A DNA stretch of 64,000 nt from Roridomyces roridus (GCA_029378245.1 JARKIF010000015.1:1-64000), one strand, 5' to 3'. Shown: positions 1 to 11,758, counted from the first letter of the stretch. Notes: generated from the sequence alone by a model not told the origin. A program made the numbers and translations.

Positions 1-1500
1 CCCAGAGAGTCGGTGTTTTTCTGGGCTTTTTGGAGTATTTTTGAATATTTTCGATTTATTGAAGATATTTGTTTCCGCTGTTCGACATGCCAGAAAGATA
101 GCCCTTGAGCGTGGCTTTCGAACGGTCCTACCGTTGAGGAAAACGGCCCAGTGGTTGTTGAGATATCAACGATTTACTGCTGAGAAACTCAATATACACC
201 CGTTTGGTCGAGTATTTTTGATTTTGCTCATCAGCCGCTGTTCCGATCAGAAAAAAAAAGCCAAACAATCATTGCAGAAGCCGTCTGGAGGTCCTCCCAT
301 TTTTTTCGGCAATTTCTGGCATTTTTTTGCTAACTGCCTGGCCCGCTCACCCCCCCGACGCCCTCCCGCCCCCCCGATCCGAAACCCGCCCAGAAAGCCA
401 CCCGGACCTCCCCGATGCCCTGAACTCACACCCATCCCGCCTGGACCCATTTTCAACCAGCCCGGTCCAGCCAACAACCAAATTGGCTGGGTGCCGGATC
501 CCATCCAAGTCCCACGGGGGGTACAGCCACTCATCCAACTGGTAATGGCTAGCCATTACCGGCGGATAATATGTTAGGCCCGCCTACTCTGCGTGTTACT
601 AATTCCCCCCAACATTCGCCGAGGGTCCGTTTTTGCCAGGCCAGGACACGATTAGGTGTGCTTTCGTCGACGAGCCATGTGCTCGTTTTTACTTGACGGT
701 ATCTGGATTACATAGAGATCTGGCACGGGCAGAAGCCTGGATGCAACAGAAAAGGGTTTGAGGGTTGTCATGGGTGATGAGAGAGTTGTCGCCATGCGCT
801 TGGTGGAGAGCGAGAAGCCATAAGCAGTGTGCGCGCTTGGAGCAAAAGCCAAGTCCGGATCAAATCAATCACCTTGACCGCCGCCTCCGTCTTCCCTAAC
901 CACCACCACCACCGCCACCAGCCGCGGTCCTCTAAGCTCTCTCTCTGAAAAGTAGACTGCAGGGCTTGTGTAATGGCTTTCTCCCTTATGCTGCCGTTAC
1001 AATCCGGACCTGCCTCGAATTCTTCTGTGTACGAAAGGAGCGACGGATCCTTCCCGACTCTTTCTTGGCCTGACGTGTCTGAACTCCTCTTGTTCAGCCT
1101 ACTTCTTGGAAAGCTAGGACTCACAAATCTCCCGTTTGCAATTTCTCATCTCCAGAACATCCACGCCGACGCCTGCGGTCCGATGATCTGACGTACTTAC
1201 TACTTAGTCTGGGGCCTGGGCTGGCACTTTACAACGCCAGGAGGCTCCACGCCCGCAGCTCTGGTCTTTTTTCTCAACGAATGGTATCATTATATAGACG
1301 ACTCGATTTCAGATATCCCAAGCCCACAACTTTGACGGTCGTCGGTCGGTGACTACAACTGATTGCTATACGCCCGAGGTCCTGGCTTTAACAAAGTGGC
1401 TCGAGCTCTTCGCCCAAGTTAAACGTCTCTCTGGGGCCACTGACGTGAACCCCTACGTCTTGGTATCAGTCTCCTCATCCACTCGCGCCATCCAAGCGCG
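1..1500. other. Gene-poor stretch, low-complexity start
   Basis: I see no gene here. Positions 340-530 are C-rich on the + strand and give Pro-rich or Gly-rich frames on both strands, which are composition artefacts. A short CAC-rich run lies near 900-920. A 20 bp perfect palindrome sits at 541-560 and is listed separately. Confidence 0.6.
541..560. repeat. 20 bp perfect palindrome
   Basis: The bases GGTAATGGCTAGCCATTACC equal their own reverse complement. It lies just after the C-rich low-complexity tract in a gene-free region. It could be a dimeric transcription-factor site, a remnant of a transposon end, or chance; nothing around it decides this. Confidence 0.6.
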
Positions 1501-1520
1501 CGTCTAGAAGATTTTGGATC

Positions 1521-1790
1521 CTAGGTGGGTTTCTTTCCCAATCCAGACGGGCAATTCATTGACGTTGCGGAAAGACTATCGCTGCCAGTCAACTTGATTG
1601 CCAAGAGTATATACATTTCGCCGCATACCACCAATTTCTCGATACCATATTCAATCCACTCCACGATTCCTTCGTCTCGTTGCACCCTGTGCGACAAGAC
1701 CACGATACCGTCTCTCATACCCTCGACGCTCTTCCATACAACATCAGTAATCGCCTGCGGAATCCACACACCCTCCCTGATCGATTGTTT
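1521..1790 (-). CDS. Possible hypothetical exon
   Basis: An open frame of about 89 codons runs on the minus strand and ends in TAG. Its translation has protein-like alternation of hydrophobic and charged residues (for example EGMRDGIVVLSHR and EWIEYGIEKLVV) and its first Met lies about 7 codons in. I do not recognise a family, no signal peptide or membrane segment is obvious, and the frame is blocked by a stop just upstream, so it would need an upstream exon I cannot identify. It may be a gene fragment or chance. Confidence 0.2.
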   Translation of the reverse strand, partial: KQSIREGVWIPQAITDVVWKSVEGMRDGIVVLSHRVQRDEGIVEWIEYGIEKLVVCGEMYILLAIKLTGSDSLSATSMNCPSGLGKKPT

Positions 1791-1799
1791 TCAAAAGGA

Positions 1800-4343
1800 A
1801 GTCGATGCGTGTTGGTGCAACTTAAGTGCAGGGTTTACCATCGAACAATTCGAGTGGCTCAAGGCACCGGTGTCCAATCGGGGTGGCGACTCTGAAGACT
1901 GAAGGCCGCGTTGGCGTGAGACGGAAGGGAAGGGAGAACAGATTTTGATAGCATAGACCCTGACGCAGCTCTTACGATTGCTCATATTTTCATCAAGTGT
2001 TTAGCAGTAGGACAATGGAGGATATATTTTGCTCAGTGAAAGATATACAGCTGTGGGTAGGGTACAGGGAAGCCCAACGTCATGCCGCGGAATAAAAGAC
2101 AGATGGCGGAAGCCAGAGCCGCGCAGGGAGTGGGGGGCATTGTAGAAGATGTAGTTGAGAAAAAATCCCGCACGCGAGCCTGACGAGGCGCCGTGAAAAG
2201 GAGTCGGAGGAAGAGTCGACACCGAACACGATAGGGTCTAGCCCGAGCGCTACATCCGCTGCTCCCAAGGGCATAGGACCAGGGGAGAAGCTGCGCGGCA
2301 CCCCCACGAGTCGACGAACCCACTTGAGCGAGCTACCAAAGGCAACGGATGTGTCGCAAAGCACAAAAATGTGAAGATGATGGTTGCTGACGTAATCACG
2401 CCATGCTTTCGAGTCATGCTCGACATCGGCAGCGAGGCGATGCGCGGAGGCTACACCGAATGAAGCGGATGTGCGAGGCAGGCACAGACGCAAGCAAGTC
2501 CTGAACACCATACACACTCGCCGGGTCCCAGATGCACACATCGCTTGGCTGCGTGGATACCGCTGGAGGAACTATCCCCGTCGAGGGACAGCCTTCCGCC
2601 AGCGGATGACCGGCGTGTGGGACTTTGGTAGGAGGAGCCTGGTGAGTGCGAGGGACTCGCCGGAATATGGGAGATGAGGGTGGATGCGGGCAGCGAGGAG
2701 GCAGGAGCAGCAGACACAGCAGATTGGCCGACGTGCTTGAGACTGCAGAGCAAGAGGAATAAGATTGTGGGCGTGAATGAGGCAATGGTCAATGTACTTG
2801 CAAAAGAAAGTCGTCATCCGAGCGGGACCGCGTAATCGACCATCGTGCAGGATGAATTGATGATTGAGAATGCTTGTGCGTGTACAGATGATGAACGGTG
2901 TTATACCCAGGATAGACAGCTTCCCGGGCAAGTAGTGCTGCGGCGGACGACGGGCTGGCACGAAGGGTGGCGGCGGGGAAGCGTATCGTCCGCCCATCAG
3001 CCCCGCAACCAGGACAGCTTTCACACAGGGTAACCGGGTGCGCAGGAGTAGCGTGCAACCGACAAGAGAGGGACGACAGACGCCACCGCCCGCGATGCTA
3101 GCAGCTAGGTTGTAACCTAACCTAGCAGCCAGCTCCTGGGAGAGCAGCAGTGGGATGACGCAGCCCGACGTGTGCCGTGTGGTGAGGAAGCTCCGGGGAG
3201 ACACTGCGTAGTACGTGGAAGATAGACCGATGGAATGGGTACCTCGTCGGACTCATCGAGCGGTCCGCATCGTATGTACCAGCTAGGGCAGAGATACCGA
3301 GTATGAAAGGCGAAAGACGTGGTGAATCCCCTGCGTATTGACTGAGTACGGGGAAGATTGACCAATGGACTCGGGAGACGCACCTCATGGTGCCAGCGGT
3401 CGCTCGAGGGAGCTAGGCGTGCTCTCCATCGTGTCGTCGTCATCCTTATATAGGCTCGATTGGGAGACTGCTGCGGGAAACGGACGGTGACGGCTTGTAC
3501 TCTGAGAGTGAGGAGGGAATCAGCGGGCGAAGATTGAGTGAGGCATCGTCAGACGCACCTCGTCGGCCTACTTTCATGGATTCAATTTCCTAGCCACTTT
3601 GCGCGATGGAAAGATGGAGCTGAAAGTGGAAGACGGGGACAGACAGCAATTTGAAAGAGAGAAGAATTGATGGATTGGTCATCGATTGATCCGCCACTTG
3701 CCCTCTCCCACAACAATAGAGTTAGATGGTCCTCGTTTCCTCACTCAATTCTGGAATAAAAATCGACCCTGAAGGCCTGAAGTCTGATCTCGCACTCCCA
3801 TGTACAATCCTGACTCCTCTGCGGTGTCCTATCAGCCATACTTTATCATCGACGACCGGCGACGCGTGTCCCCCCTCCGGCCACAGTCTATCCCTTCATC
3901 TCAAATCTCATCCAGCTTCCAACCACAGAAACGCCTCTCGTCTTTCACGAACGGGCCGTCCACGGTGCGTCCTAGTCCTCAGCGCCTCCCATGTATAGGC
4001 GACGTGATGCACTTTCCATTCTTGAAAGTGGGCTCATCATCCTCATCATTGACTACCCAAGCATCTTCAAAGTTCAATCCCTCCCGCTTCCTCCCGATCC
4101 ACCGAATCTCCCTTCATCTACGTAGCTACCTGTAAACAACTGTGAGGTGATCACAATTCAACCTTTGCTTTAACGTGTTGGGCTGACTCGTCTGTGTATA
4201 GTCCGCCGAGAGACATAGCACGTTGCGCCATCAAACCTCAATTTAGGGCCGGAGAAGTTCGTCATGGAGTTGAGTCTCTGATCGAAGGTCTTGTTCACCA
4301 ATATAATTGTTCAGATTTCTAAAGGTTTCGACTTTTACTTTAC
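1800..4343. other. No supported gene; three short degenerate repeats
   Basis: Several overlapping minus-strand frames at 2.0-3.4 kb are open, but none gives a coherent protein. A degenerate unit of about 35-40 bp (gaagat-gac...acctc-tgg) recurs near 3217-3250, 3353-3390 and 3530-3566. It could be a decayed tandem repeat or a remnant of a repetitive gene. Confidence 0.4.
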
Positions 4344-5138
4344 CTACTCCCCCGTCTGCCCTGGAGTCCCACAGTTCATATCAATCCCGACCCGCAAGAA
4401 CCCAAAGGCCAGGGCAGGCTCAGTTACGAAATTCACCTGGTCGATACAATCTCCCGACTCATGCGCCTCATCCTGCGTACCCACGGTCGACTCGTGCGTC
4501 GTGGTCGGATTGCCCAAAAAAAACGACCCGTACGGAAGAGTATCGCAGTGGTCGGGGTTGACGTCGTCGTCAGTCCACGGAGTCCACTCGACCATTCCTT
4601 TTCCCTCATCACCCATAATGCCACCGATGCCGTCCTCGAGAGTGAGCACACCGATTTGCAGGTGCTGTCCCGTAACAGTGTCCCTGACAATTCCGGCCCA
4701 GGTGGTATTTCCCGTGTTTTTTATCTCCAACTGATACTCGCGCCCCGCGCCGTTCCAGGTGGTGGTGTTGCACACGACACCCTCGCGCCCTTGGTGAGCG
4801 CCATGTCTGCACGAGGCCGACGCGGGCTCTGTTCTGTTCATCGTGCTGCCAAAGATAGCGCTGAGGGCAATCTGGCCCGTGGTGCTGTTCATGTGGGTCT
4901 CCAGCCCGATGTACGCAAAACCGCCAGAGCCAGTGGGCACTTTCACGAATTGAACCTGTTGAGCCATGAAGTACCCGTCGTTGTAAGGGTGCATGTCGAT
5001 GCGCATGGGGAAGGTTATGTCGGAGAGACCGCCGGGGGGAGCGTTCGTCATCGACCAGGTTGCGTCGATGAGGGCTAGGGTCGCTGGGACGAACTGCACG
5101 AGAGCAGCGAGCGGGAGGAGGGTGGAGGTGAGTTTCAT
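4344..5138 (-). CDS. Secreted protein, DUF3472-like
   Basis: Single-exon gene of 264 residues. The start is the ATG at 5138 because it is followed at once by a signal peptide (MKLTSTLLPLAALVQFVPA) and lies about 115 bp below a TATA box. The mature protein begins around ALIDATWSM. It has segments typical of fungal secreted proteins related to DUF3472: GYFMAQQVQFV, GFAYIGLETHM, EYQLEIKNTGNTTWAGIV, and a late SFFLGNPTTT. There are several N-glycosylation sites (NST, NRT, NTT) and at least five Cys. No catalytic motif is visible and no biochemical role is known to me for this family; an extracellular carbohydrate-related role would be a guess. The open frame continues upstream of 5138, but those codons lack a credible start context. 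The family assignment is from memory of its pattern. Confidence 0.75.
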   Translation of the reverse strand: MKLTSTLLPLAALVQFVPATLALIDATWSMTNAPPGGLSDITFPMRIDMHPYNDGYFMAQQVQFVKVPTGSGGFAYIGLETHMNSTTGQIALSAIFGSTMNRTEPASASCRHGAHQGREGVVCNTTTWNGAGREYQLEIKNTGNTTWAGIVRDTVTGQHLQIGVLTLEDGIGGIMGDEGKGMVEWTPWTDDDVNPDHCDTLPYGSFFLGNPTTTHESTVGTQDEAHESGDCIDQVNFVTEPALAFGFLRVGIDMNCGTPGQTGE

Positions 5139-5248
5139 CTGTTGTAAATATGTGAGCTCAAGTTGACTTGTTTCGTATACAGGACTTGCCTTGCTTTTTT
5201 CTTCCAGTAGAGTGAGAACTCTGAAGTTGAAGTTCACCGGTTCGACTC

Positions 5249-5255
5249 CTTTATA
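5249..5255 (-). promoter_or_regulatory. TATA box of the secreted DUF3472-like gene
   Basis: On the minus strand this reads TATAAAG, about 111 bp upstream of the ATG at 5138, and is well placed for a transcription start near 5220. Confidence 0.45.
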
Positions 5256-5258
5256 ACC

Positions 5259-6850
5259 ACGAACGGTAACGTGATCATGACACCTGGAATGCCGACCAAC
5301 GCTACATTAGCCTCGAACTCGCCGCGCGCCTCCGGCCGCTTTTTTCTTTTCGAGGCTGGATTCACTCGAAGTGGTTTACTCGATGGGACCGTTCAAGCGA
5401 GGATCCACATTATCGCGACGGCCGCTGGAGAACCCACGTAAATTCATGTCCGCACTCTGCGGACTGGGACTAGCCAACGGTCAATAATTAGCTGGAGTTT
5501 GAATTTTCCGCTACGTTCAAAGTCGATTTCATTCACTGCGACCCACGCCGATCAGACAAAAATGGGGTCGTTCCTTCAACCTTCAATCCGTATTCACCGA
5601 ATATTCATCTTCGATTCGGCATTGTCATCTCTCAACGAATCCAAGACCGTGAATATACACGTCAACGGGTATTATGTATATCGCCTCTCGCCGGCGTTAT
5701 TTCAGTGGCTATTTCAGGTAAATATGCCGGTGTTCGTTCAAGCGCTCAACTTACTGCGGCTTTACAGGAGCCCAACTATGTACCCCATACTCTACCGTGA
5801 ATGAACTCAATAGCCCGGGGTTACGGAGCTCACCTGCATTAGTCCTGGACCACCGATAGCCGCATCGAGATCGTTCTCCGTACCTGTCAGAATGGTATGC
5901 AGATAATGAGTTGGATCATGCCAAGTGACTCGGAGTCGAGTCCATTTATTTAATTTCCATTGTACGTATAAAAGCGCCCTCGCTCGCTGTTGCATGCATA
6001 TATCCAAGTATCGAAATCACGATGAATTCCGTCTTATCTTCTCCTTCTCCTCTTCTTTCATCCGCGCCCCTCTCACCCGCGTCGTCTCTGCAACTATCCT
6101 CACCCACACCGGTACCGGTGTTCCTGAGGTGTGGTAAAACAAATTCACGACTTCAACGACGTTCTACAGTACCAGCTCGACGCATCTTGGCGGTTCAACA
6201 CAGCGGCGCGAAATGCGAACATACTGCTCCACATCTACTTATCCTTTTCAGCTAGTGCTAGTATGGTGTTTGCAATGTGCAATGAAACTCTCAGTCGCGA
6301 AGGCCTGATCCCGAATCGAACGGGAAGTGAAGTGGGATGTAGGGCCTAGGCTTGAGGTGGGTTGGAGCATCAGGCGGTAGGTAGGTATATCATGGCATGA
6401 GAAACCCCAAGGGTGGTTATGTTATAAGGATTAAGTAGCATTCTTCGGCGGCAACACAAAAACTTGCCTCTGCATGGAGTTTCACCACGAAGTGTTTCAT
6501 CTATAACTGAGTTCGTCCCATTTGAAACGCCGAAAGCTTGTTTCATTCGTTTATCTGGGACCAGTAACATCTGGAGAAGAATTTCGGCAACCCCATATCC
6601 ACCGTGACGCCGCACAACTTACGCGCATAAGGATCGGAAGGACCACGCCTACTGTAACTTCGGCGTGCCGCTGCCAGCGAATTACTTAGCTTAGAGCCGT
6701 CGTCTCCCCCAGCTACCCCCTCTCCTTGCGAACCACCATGCCGCCCGCCGCGCGCACTATCGGAACCACACATACGAAGGTGTGCAGCCAAGCAAGGCTT
6801 TCATTGTCAGTGACCTGACTCACCCGAGTGAATCCAGACCATAATTGCAT
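5259..6850. other. No supported gene
   Basis: Short open frames at 6.0-6.35 kb include one with a plausible 50 bp intron ending near 6168, but no family is recognisable. A 15 bp motif CCCGAATCGAACGGG at 6310-6324 recurs elsewhere in the window (see findings). Confidence 0.4.
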
Positions 6851-6904
6851 GGGTCTTGGGTGCCATCGTAAGCTCGTCGTCCACAACTTAATCCACGACT
6901 ATAT

Positions 6905-7396
6905 GCAGACTCCAGGGCGTCGTGCTGGTCCTATGCTGGTTTCTACGTCGGTATGTCCACAGTGTCTCATCCTCCACCGTTGACAACAATCCTTTCAAGG
7001 CTCTTTCGCATCAAAGGTCTACCCTCCTCCGGATTATATGCCATGGATATATTCTATCCCGGCATCACCGCCGACTGCTGCGCGTTTGGAGGCCCTAGTC
7101 TCTCTCACGTTTCTATACCATTGCCGAGCGCGCCCCCGCCCGTCCACCACCCAGATCGACTCGGACGCCCGCGGCAAAGCATCACAACGCGAGCAGCAGA
7201 CGTTGATGCATTGGGCCGACGCCAAGGCACGTTCGGCGATGATGTGAAGGAGCTGGACGATCTGCCCGCGTATACTGTGGATCGGCCCCCTCATTACTCT
7301 GCCGAATCAGAGGTGACGGCATCGACAGCCGCCGGAGGTGATCCGGTGACCTCGGAGCCCTTGGTGGGCGCTGCTTTACTATGGGTGTTTATGTGA
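6905..7396 (+). CDS. Possible 3' part of a single-pass membrane protein gene
   Basis: A hydrophobic run (GVVLVLCWFLRR) at 6913-6950 is followed by a plausible 49 bp intron (GTATGTCC to CTTTCAAG, 6951-6999). After that intron the frame continues to TGA at 7394. The C-terminal tail carries KELDDLPAYTVDRPPHY, a PY-type acidic tail seen in small fungal single-pass membrane proteins such as the one at 10.9-11.8 kb. The 5' exons with the extracellular part are not identified. I am unsure whether this is a gene, a fragment or chance; the tail motif and splice signals are the only support. Confidence 0.3.
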   Translation, partial: ADSRASCWSYAGFYVGMSTVSHPPPLTTILSRLFRIKGLPSSGLYAMDIFYPGITADCCAFGGPSLSHVSIPLPSAPPPVHHPDRLGRPRQSITTRAADVDALGRRQGTFGDDVKELDDLPAYTVDRPPHYSAESEVTASTAAGGDPVTSEPLVGAALLWVFM

Positions 7397-9240
7397 TTGA
7401 GTGATGTATCATTTGAGGCGCCGCTATTTATGCAATCTCACTGCTGAGAGTGGGTTGAGGTTGGCGTTGGTGAAGGCGACAGAGTCAGACCACAACGCCG
7501 AGAATCCTCCAGCTTGTTCGATTCCATATTAGGATATAATACACCTGGGTAATATGTAGTTTACAGTTATTATCTGTGACTGACCTTCCAGCCACCTTAG
7601 GGGTTTTGAGTACTTGGGCAAATAATACATGGATTCTCGGAGGACTTGAAGGCTCTGGGAGGTTGTCTAGGTTCCAACGAGTCGAATGAGACCGAAATCG
7701 CCCGATTGTGTCAAATTTTGGTGACATGGGAAATATTTTGGCGAGGCAGGTCCAAAAATGGACAAAACTGCTGAGCCGGCCACTCGTGAGAAGCGCAGCT
7801 GTGTGCCACGAAACCGCGTCGCCGTCGGTTCCAGGCGACATGCAAGATGGATAGGCTGTCCAAGAGGCCCTGGGGGCATGCAAATCGACGCGGTGGCATT
7901 CACCCGTAGCCTTTTCATGGAAACTACTTGTATATTTGACCGCGCCGAATGACAGGGCGCCGACCTGAGGGACTAGAAGTTCGCAGCTCAGGAACCGGGC
8001 GCGGCGAGGCATGTAAGTCACGAAGATAGGTTGTGACCGTCCGTCGCAGCACGCGGGACCACAAAACAGTCGCCCAGAGCGTGGTGTACGTTGAGCCTCA
8101 CGGTGCGGTGGAGGAGGCTCGGCGACGGTGCATGGTCGGGGCTCAAAATGTATTTCACGGGGCGGAGGTGACCAGTGGGTGTCAAAGAGTGTTTTTGTAT
8201 GCGTTACGTGCCCGTGAATGTGGAGAATTCCCTTGAAATAGCCCGAGACGGGGTGGAGTGCTGTCGTGTGTGGACTCCGCTTGCCAGCCGTCAATGGCGA
8301 GAACGGGTGCCGAATGCGAAGAACATGGTTCGGGGGATGATAAAAATGTTATTGAAAGGGTATAGACTCATTGAGGTACGTATGGTGAGCAAGGACGGAT
8401 GGGGTGAAAAAGGTGCCGAAACCCATGTGACGGTGAGCCCTCGTTCAAGGTGACGGCGGGGTGTACAACCAGGGTGAGCGGGGTAGGCCAAGGTGAGGTC
8501 TATGTACACGCACCACATAATCCATTTCCGCCGCTGCCGCCCTCGATCCCCGCAAAAAAACTCGAAATGTCCGGTGTCGGGAAACAGGCGATGCACAGAG
8601 GTTGGCCTCAAAGACGACGAGCAAAATCGCTAAATACATGTTAGCACCGGCAATGGGGTACATGAACTATGCTCACTGACCTTACAAAGTTCGGACGCGG
8701 TGCCACGCAGAGTGCGTCCGATGCAAAGGGATCATTCCGACGTCTTGTGTGAAAGATTTTGCTATTTCGGCCTGAATCTTGAGTCGTATGGCGGGATTTA
8801 GGGGATAATCTGCAGCTCGTGTACGGGGTGAAGGGTAGCCCAGGGTCCGCAGAGCAGTTCGAGCTCAGGAGGTCGAGAATTGGCGGGGTGGTCGTCGAGA
8901 AAGAGGCAGTGGAGTGCCAGCGATGGCAAAGCCAAAATAAGAAATCACGTTTCTCGGACATACGTCCCGGTCTCCAAGGACCACAGCATCACGGCAACTC
9001 AATCAATCAAGCCCAAATTGGGTCTCCGACGATGCATGTAAACCCTTTCCAATGTGCCACAACAACTAGGTAGGAATACTAACTTGGGGCCTTGTATGAG
9101 GCAAGTGGCCGGATGGCTAGGCCGGCCGGTTAGGCAGTCTCAGATAATAATGTTCCTGTTTTTGCGCGCATTGCGACAGAAAATCGGGCTTTTTTGAGAT
9201 GTATTGATCGCACCAAAACTACACGACGTCCCCAAGATGT
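7397..9240. other. No supported gene
   Basis: A 269-codon minus-strand frame (7485-8294) is open but has no domain, signal peptide, membrane segment or protein-like periodicity, and I did not accept it. The rest holds only short frames. Confidence 0.4.
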
Positions 9241-9305
9241 CCCGCTACTGAAAACAACAGATCCAACAGCACATCAAAGGGAAATGATCGTCAAATTCGT
9301 CCCGG

Positions 9306-10090
9306 CTCAGCCGGCATACGGTATACCGTAATTGGTCCGTGAACTCAGACGGACGGAGTCTGACGGAGTATGGACAGGTTTTATACATCGTCGATATACA
9401 ACTCCCCCTGATGTTGAAAGCAGTATGATTCCAACGAAAAGGACAAGCGGACCGTAGCCTTTCAGCCCATACGCGTGCGAGGCTTTCCCGGTGAACGGCC
9501 AGTCCCGCAAGATAACGCTGGCAAGTGGCCAGAAGCAATATTCCCGATCCCACGACCTGTGCATTATAAGAATTAGCATGAGGAGTCCTGGGCTTCATGT
9601 GAAACAGTGAACCCACCCCCAGAGAAAACAGTAAAGATGATGGGGGACAAGTGAACGTCGTCGCCGACTATGGATGTAATAAACCCGGGCCACAGCGCAG
9701 ACCAGCTTGGCCCAATCAATCCATAGGTGAAAGAAAACACCATGAAGATGGGCGTGTTATTGGAAAACCCCCAAAACAGAAAGACGACGAGGGAGGAGCC
9801 GATAGAGGAGATAAGCATTGCGATGCGGAGGTCAAAGTGATCTGTAAGCCAGCCTAAAAGCACGAGTCCTGGGACTGAAGCCCCTGTGTGGATGGAGCAT
9901 TGAGTAGGAAGTACGGCGCAACCGTTGAGCTTCGTGGACTGACACTCACCATTCACCAAGGCGACGGCTAATGATCACGCCGTGGGACTCAGGTCTAAAT
10001 CCGCCGCAAAGGCTGCGTTGTTGCGTTAGACCACACGGTATGGAGGCATGAGATTGGGGTATACGCTTCATGCCGCTACCCATGGATTCG
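9306..10090 (-). pseudogene. Decayed MFS monocarboxylate-type transporter
   Basis: The minus strand encodes the C-terminal half of a monocarboxylate-transporter-like MFS protein: ASVPGLVLLGWLTDHFD, then GSSLVVFLFWGFSN, SFTYGLIGPSWSALWPG, and after an intron PLASVILRDWPF and LVLFVGIILLSTSGG. It is broken. A TGA at 9975-9977 interrupts the segment before ALVNGASVPG. The frame changes near 9530-9550, where GRGIGNIASG in one frame continues as PLASVIL in another. The N-terminal half is not recognisable. One good intron remains (GTGAGT to CACAG, about 9886-9949). An intact family member would have 12 membrane helices and export or import monocarboxylates at the plasma membrane; this copy should make no full transporter. 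Confidence 0.8.
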
Positions 10091-10884
10091 GTGGCGAGCT
10101 TCAAGCAAACGGATCAATAGCCCGCTCCAGGGCGATTCGGGTTAAGGCGCATGTAAACGTGATCAGTACATGACAAAGATGGTTTCACTCGCCCGGGGAA
10201 AGTCGACGTTGTCAGAAACTTGTATCTGAGTGGAACGGAGGCCATACTGCGGTGCCCGTATTGAGATTTGATCTCGGGCGAGGCAAGGTGAAACCACTCT
10301 TGGTGTGTTTAGATTTTTGATGGGGACTCGCACGTTCACAACGCGAACGGGTGGGTACACTTGGAGACGGCCTCCACCGACGACGACGGTGTGAACTTTT
10401 GGAGGACGATAGGTGGTGAACCGAGACCCACGCCATTGACGCCTTGCCATTTGATGGATTAGATTGGCCACCCGAAACGAACGGGCACTTGGATTGACTT
10501 GACAACTCAAAAGCACACCGAGTAATGAAGCAGCTGGAAAGATGAATATGATGACTCGCAGCAGCCTTTCGACCTCGAGTCCAACAGACCCGGTGCTGTA
10601 AATCGAAAAGCAACAGGAAGAAAAAGGTTCTCGCAAAGAAAGTCATAGTCGAGAGCGGAATCGAACCGCCGCGACTGCCAATATAAGGGCCAGTGTTGAA
10701 TCTCTGGCGATGGAGGGATTGGACGTTTCAACACACCGGACTAGAAAAAATGACTCACTCCGAGCCTAGGGCTTATTCACGCGGTTCCAATGGCAAAAAG
10801 GATCTGAAGCACACGATTGAAAAGAGTACACTGAGAACAGACAGGTACGAAATCGCTACCCACTAGTACTCATCCCTACAGACC
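10091..10884. other. No supported gene; tRNA-like T arm only
   Basis: On the minus strand near 10645-10670 there is a good T-arm (GGCGG TTCGATT CCGCT) with a partly matching acceptor 95 bases away. No proper D arm or anticodon arm can be drawn, so I do not call a tRNA. Confidence 0.4.
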
Positions 10885-11758
10885 TTACCGCGTCTCCGGC
10901 ATCTCGTCCTCGTACGCCGGTGGGGCATCTCGCTCTAGGTCCACAAGTACCATCGGCTCAACCAGCACATCGTCATCCCCCGTCGGCGTGGTGTACTGTG
11001 GAGGCTGTTGGCCTCCAGACGTCGACGCAGAGGATGAAGAAATGTCGGGGATGACAACGCGCCCTTTGGTCGGACGACGCGTATGTCTGGGGGGCGGAGG
11101 CTCCAACGCGGTAGGCGTCATCCTTTCTTCATCGTCCTCTCCAAGGAGCGGGGAGGAAAGCGGGAGCATCGGGGTGTGAAGTGAGGCTTTACCAGCAAGC
11201 CGCCGGCGGATGCCGATGAACAGAAGAGTCAAGATGATGAGTAGAATCACGAATGGGAAGTGGGAGGTAGGTTGTGGGGTTATCCTACTTGCGTCGGTCA
11301 AGTTCAATCAATCCAGTGAGTGACTCACAGCACTGCGTCGACCTCCAAAACGCTCCCATACATTCCCCTCGCAAGATTCGTCACGTTCAAGACGTGTTCC
11401 GAGGTATCGAGTCCAGTTTTCTCGAATTGAATAATCTGCGGCGCGCCGCCACGAGGGCCACAGCAATACCCATCATGGATGATCTCCTCCACGCCGTCGA
11501 GGGAGACGGAGAAGGTGCCGTGGTCCCAGCCTTGAGCACCCATGAGTTTGATGCTAGAGCCTGTGTCAGAGCTCAATTCAGCTCCTGCAAGAGGCCAGGC
11601 AGGATGGACGCACCGCGAAACTTGACAGACATGGAATCTCCGACCCTCCTCGTCCTCATAACAGCTGAGCCGTGGTATATCGAGCCCCATTCGCGGGTCC
11701 AGCCCTCGGAGTACTCGATAGCAGGGTGCGTTTCCTCCCAGATGAGGTCTTGCGCCAT
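10885..11758 (-). CDS. Single-pass membrane protein with jelly-roll-like ectodomain
   Basis: Three exons. The start at 11758 gives MAQDLIWEETHPAIEYSEGW, which fits the usual N-terminus of a large agaricomycete family that begins just before a D-P-I-Y-S-W motif. Exon 1 joins exon 2 over a 53 bp intron (11561-11613), giving a beta-rich ectodomain with GSIYHGSA, VKFRGSSIKLMGAQG and TFSVSLDGVEE. A second intron with donor GTGAGT precedes the last exon. That exon has one membrane helix (FPFVILLIILTLLFIG) followed by basic RRRL. The cytoplasmic tail of about 100 residues is Pro/Ser-rich and ends near ERDAPPAYEDE, a PPAY motif that could bind WW-domain (Rsp5-type) proteins. Function of the family is unknown; the ectodomain shape suggests carbohydrate or surface binding. 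No classical signal peptide is seen, as is common in the family. Confidence 0.8.

Noticed and set aside
247..577. Pro-rich and Gly-rich frames on both strands
   Set aside because: They mirror the C-rich low-complexity tract and lack any start or splice context.
2080..3204. Overlapping minus-strand frames with hydrophobic stretches
   Set aside because: The frames do not join by plausible introns into one protein, and no family is recognisable.
4461..5078. Plus-strand frame of 205 codons
   Set aside because: It is the antisense shadow of the secreted DUF3472-like gene, which has a signal peptide and TATA box.
5236..5252. Perfect B-box-like GGTTCGACTCC
   Set aside because: The bases around it do not pair into a T stem and it lies in the promoter of a protein gene.
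7485..8294. 269-codon minus-strand open frame
   Set aside because: No domain, signal, membrane segment or protein-like pattern, and no homologous look; likely open by chance.
10645..10745. Possible minus-strand tRNA with a good T arm
   Set aside because: The T arm and 6 of 7 acceptor pairs can be drawn, but no D arm with GG and no clean seven-base anticodon loop exist.
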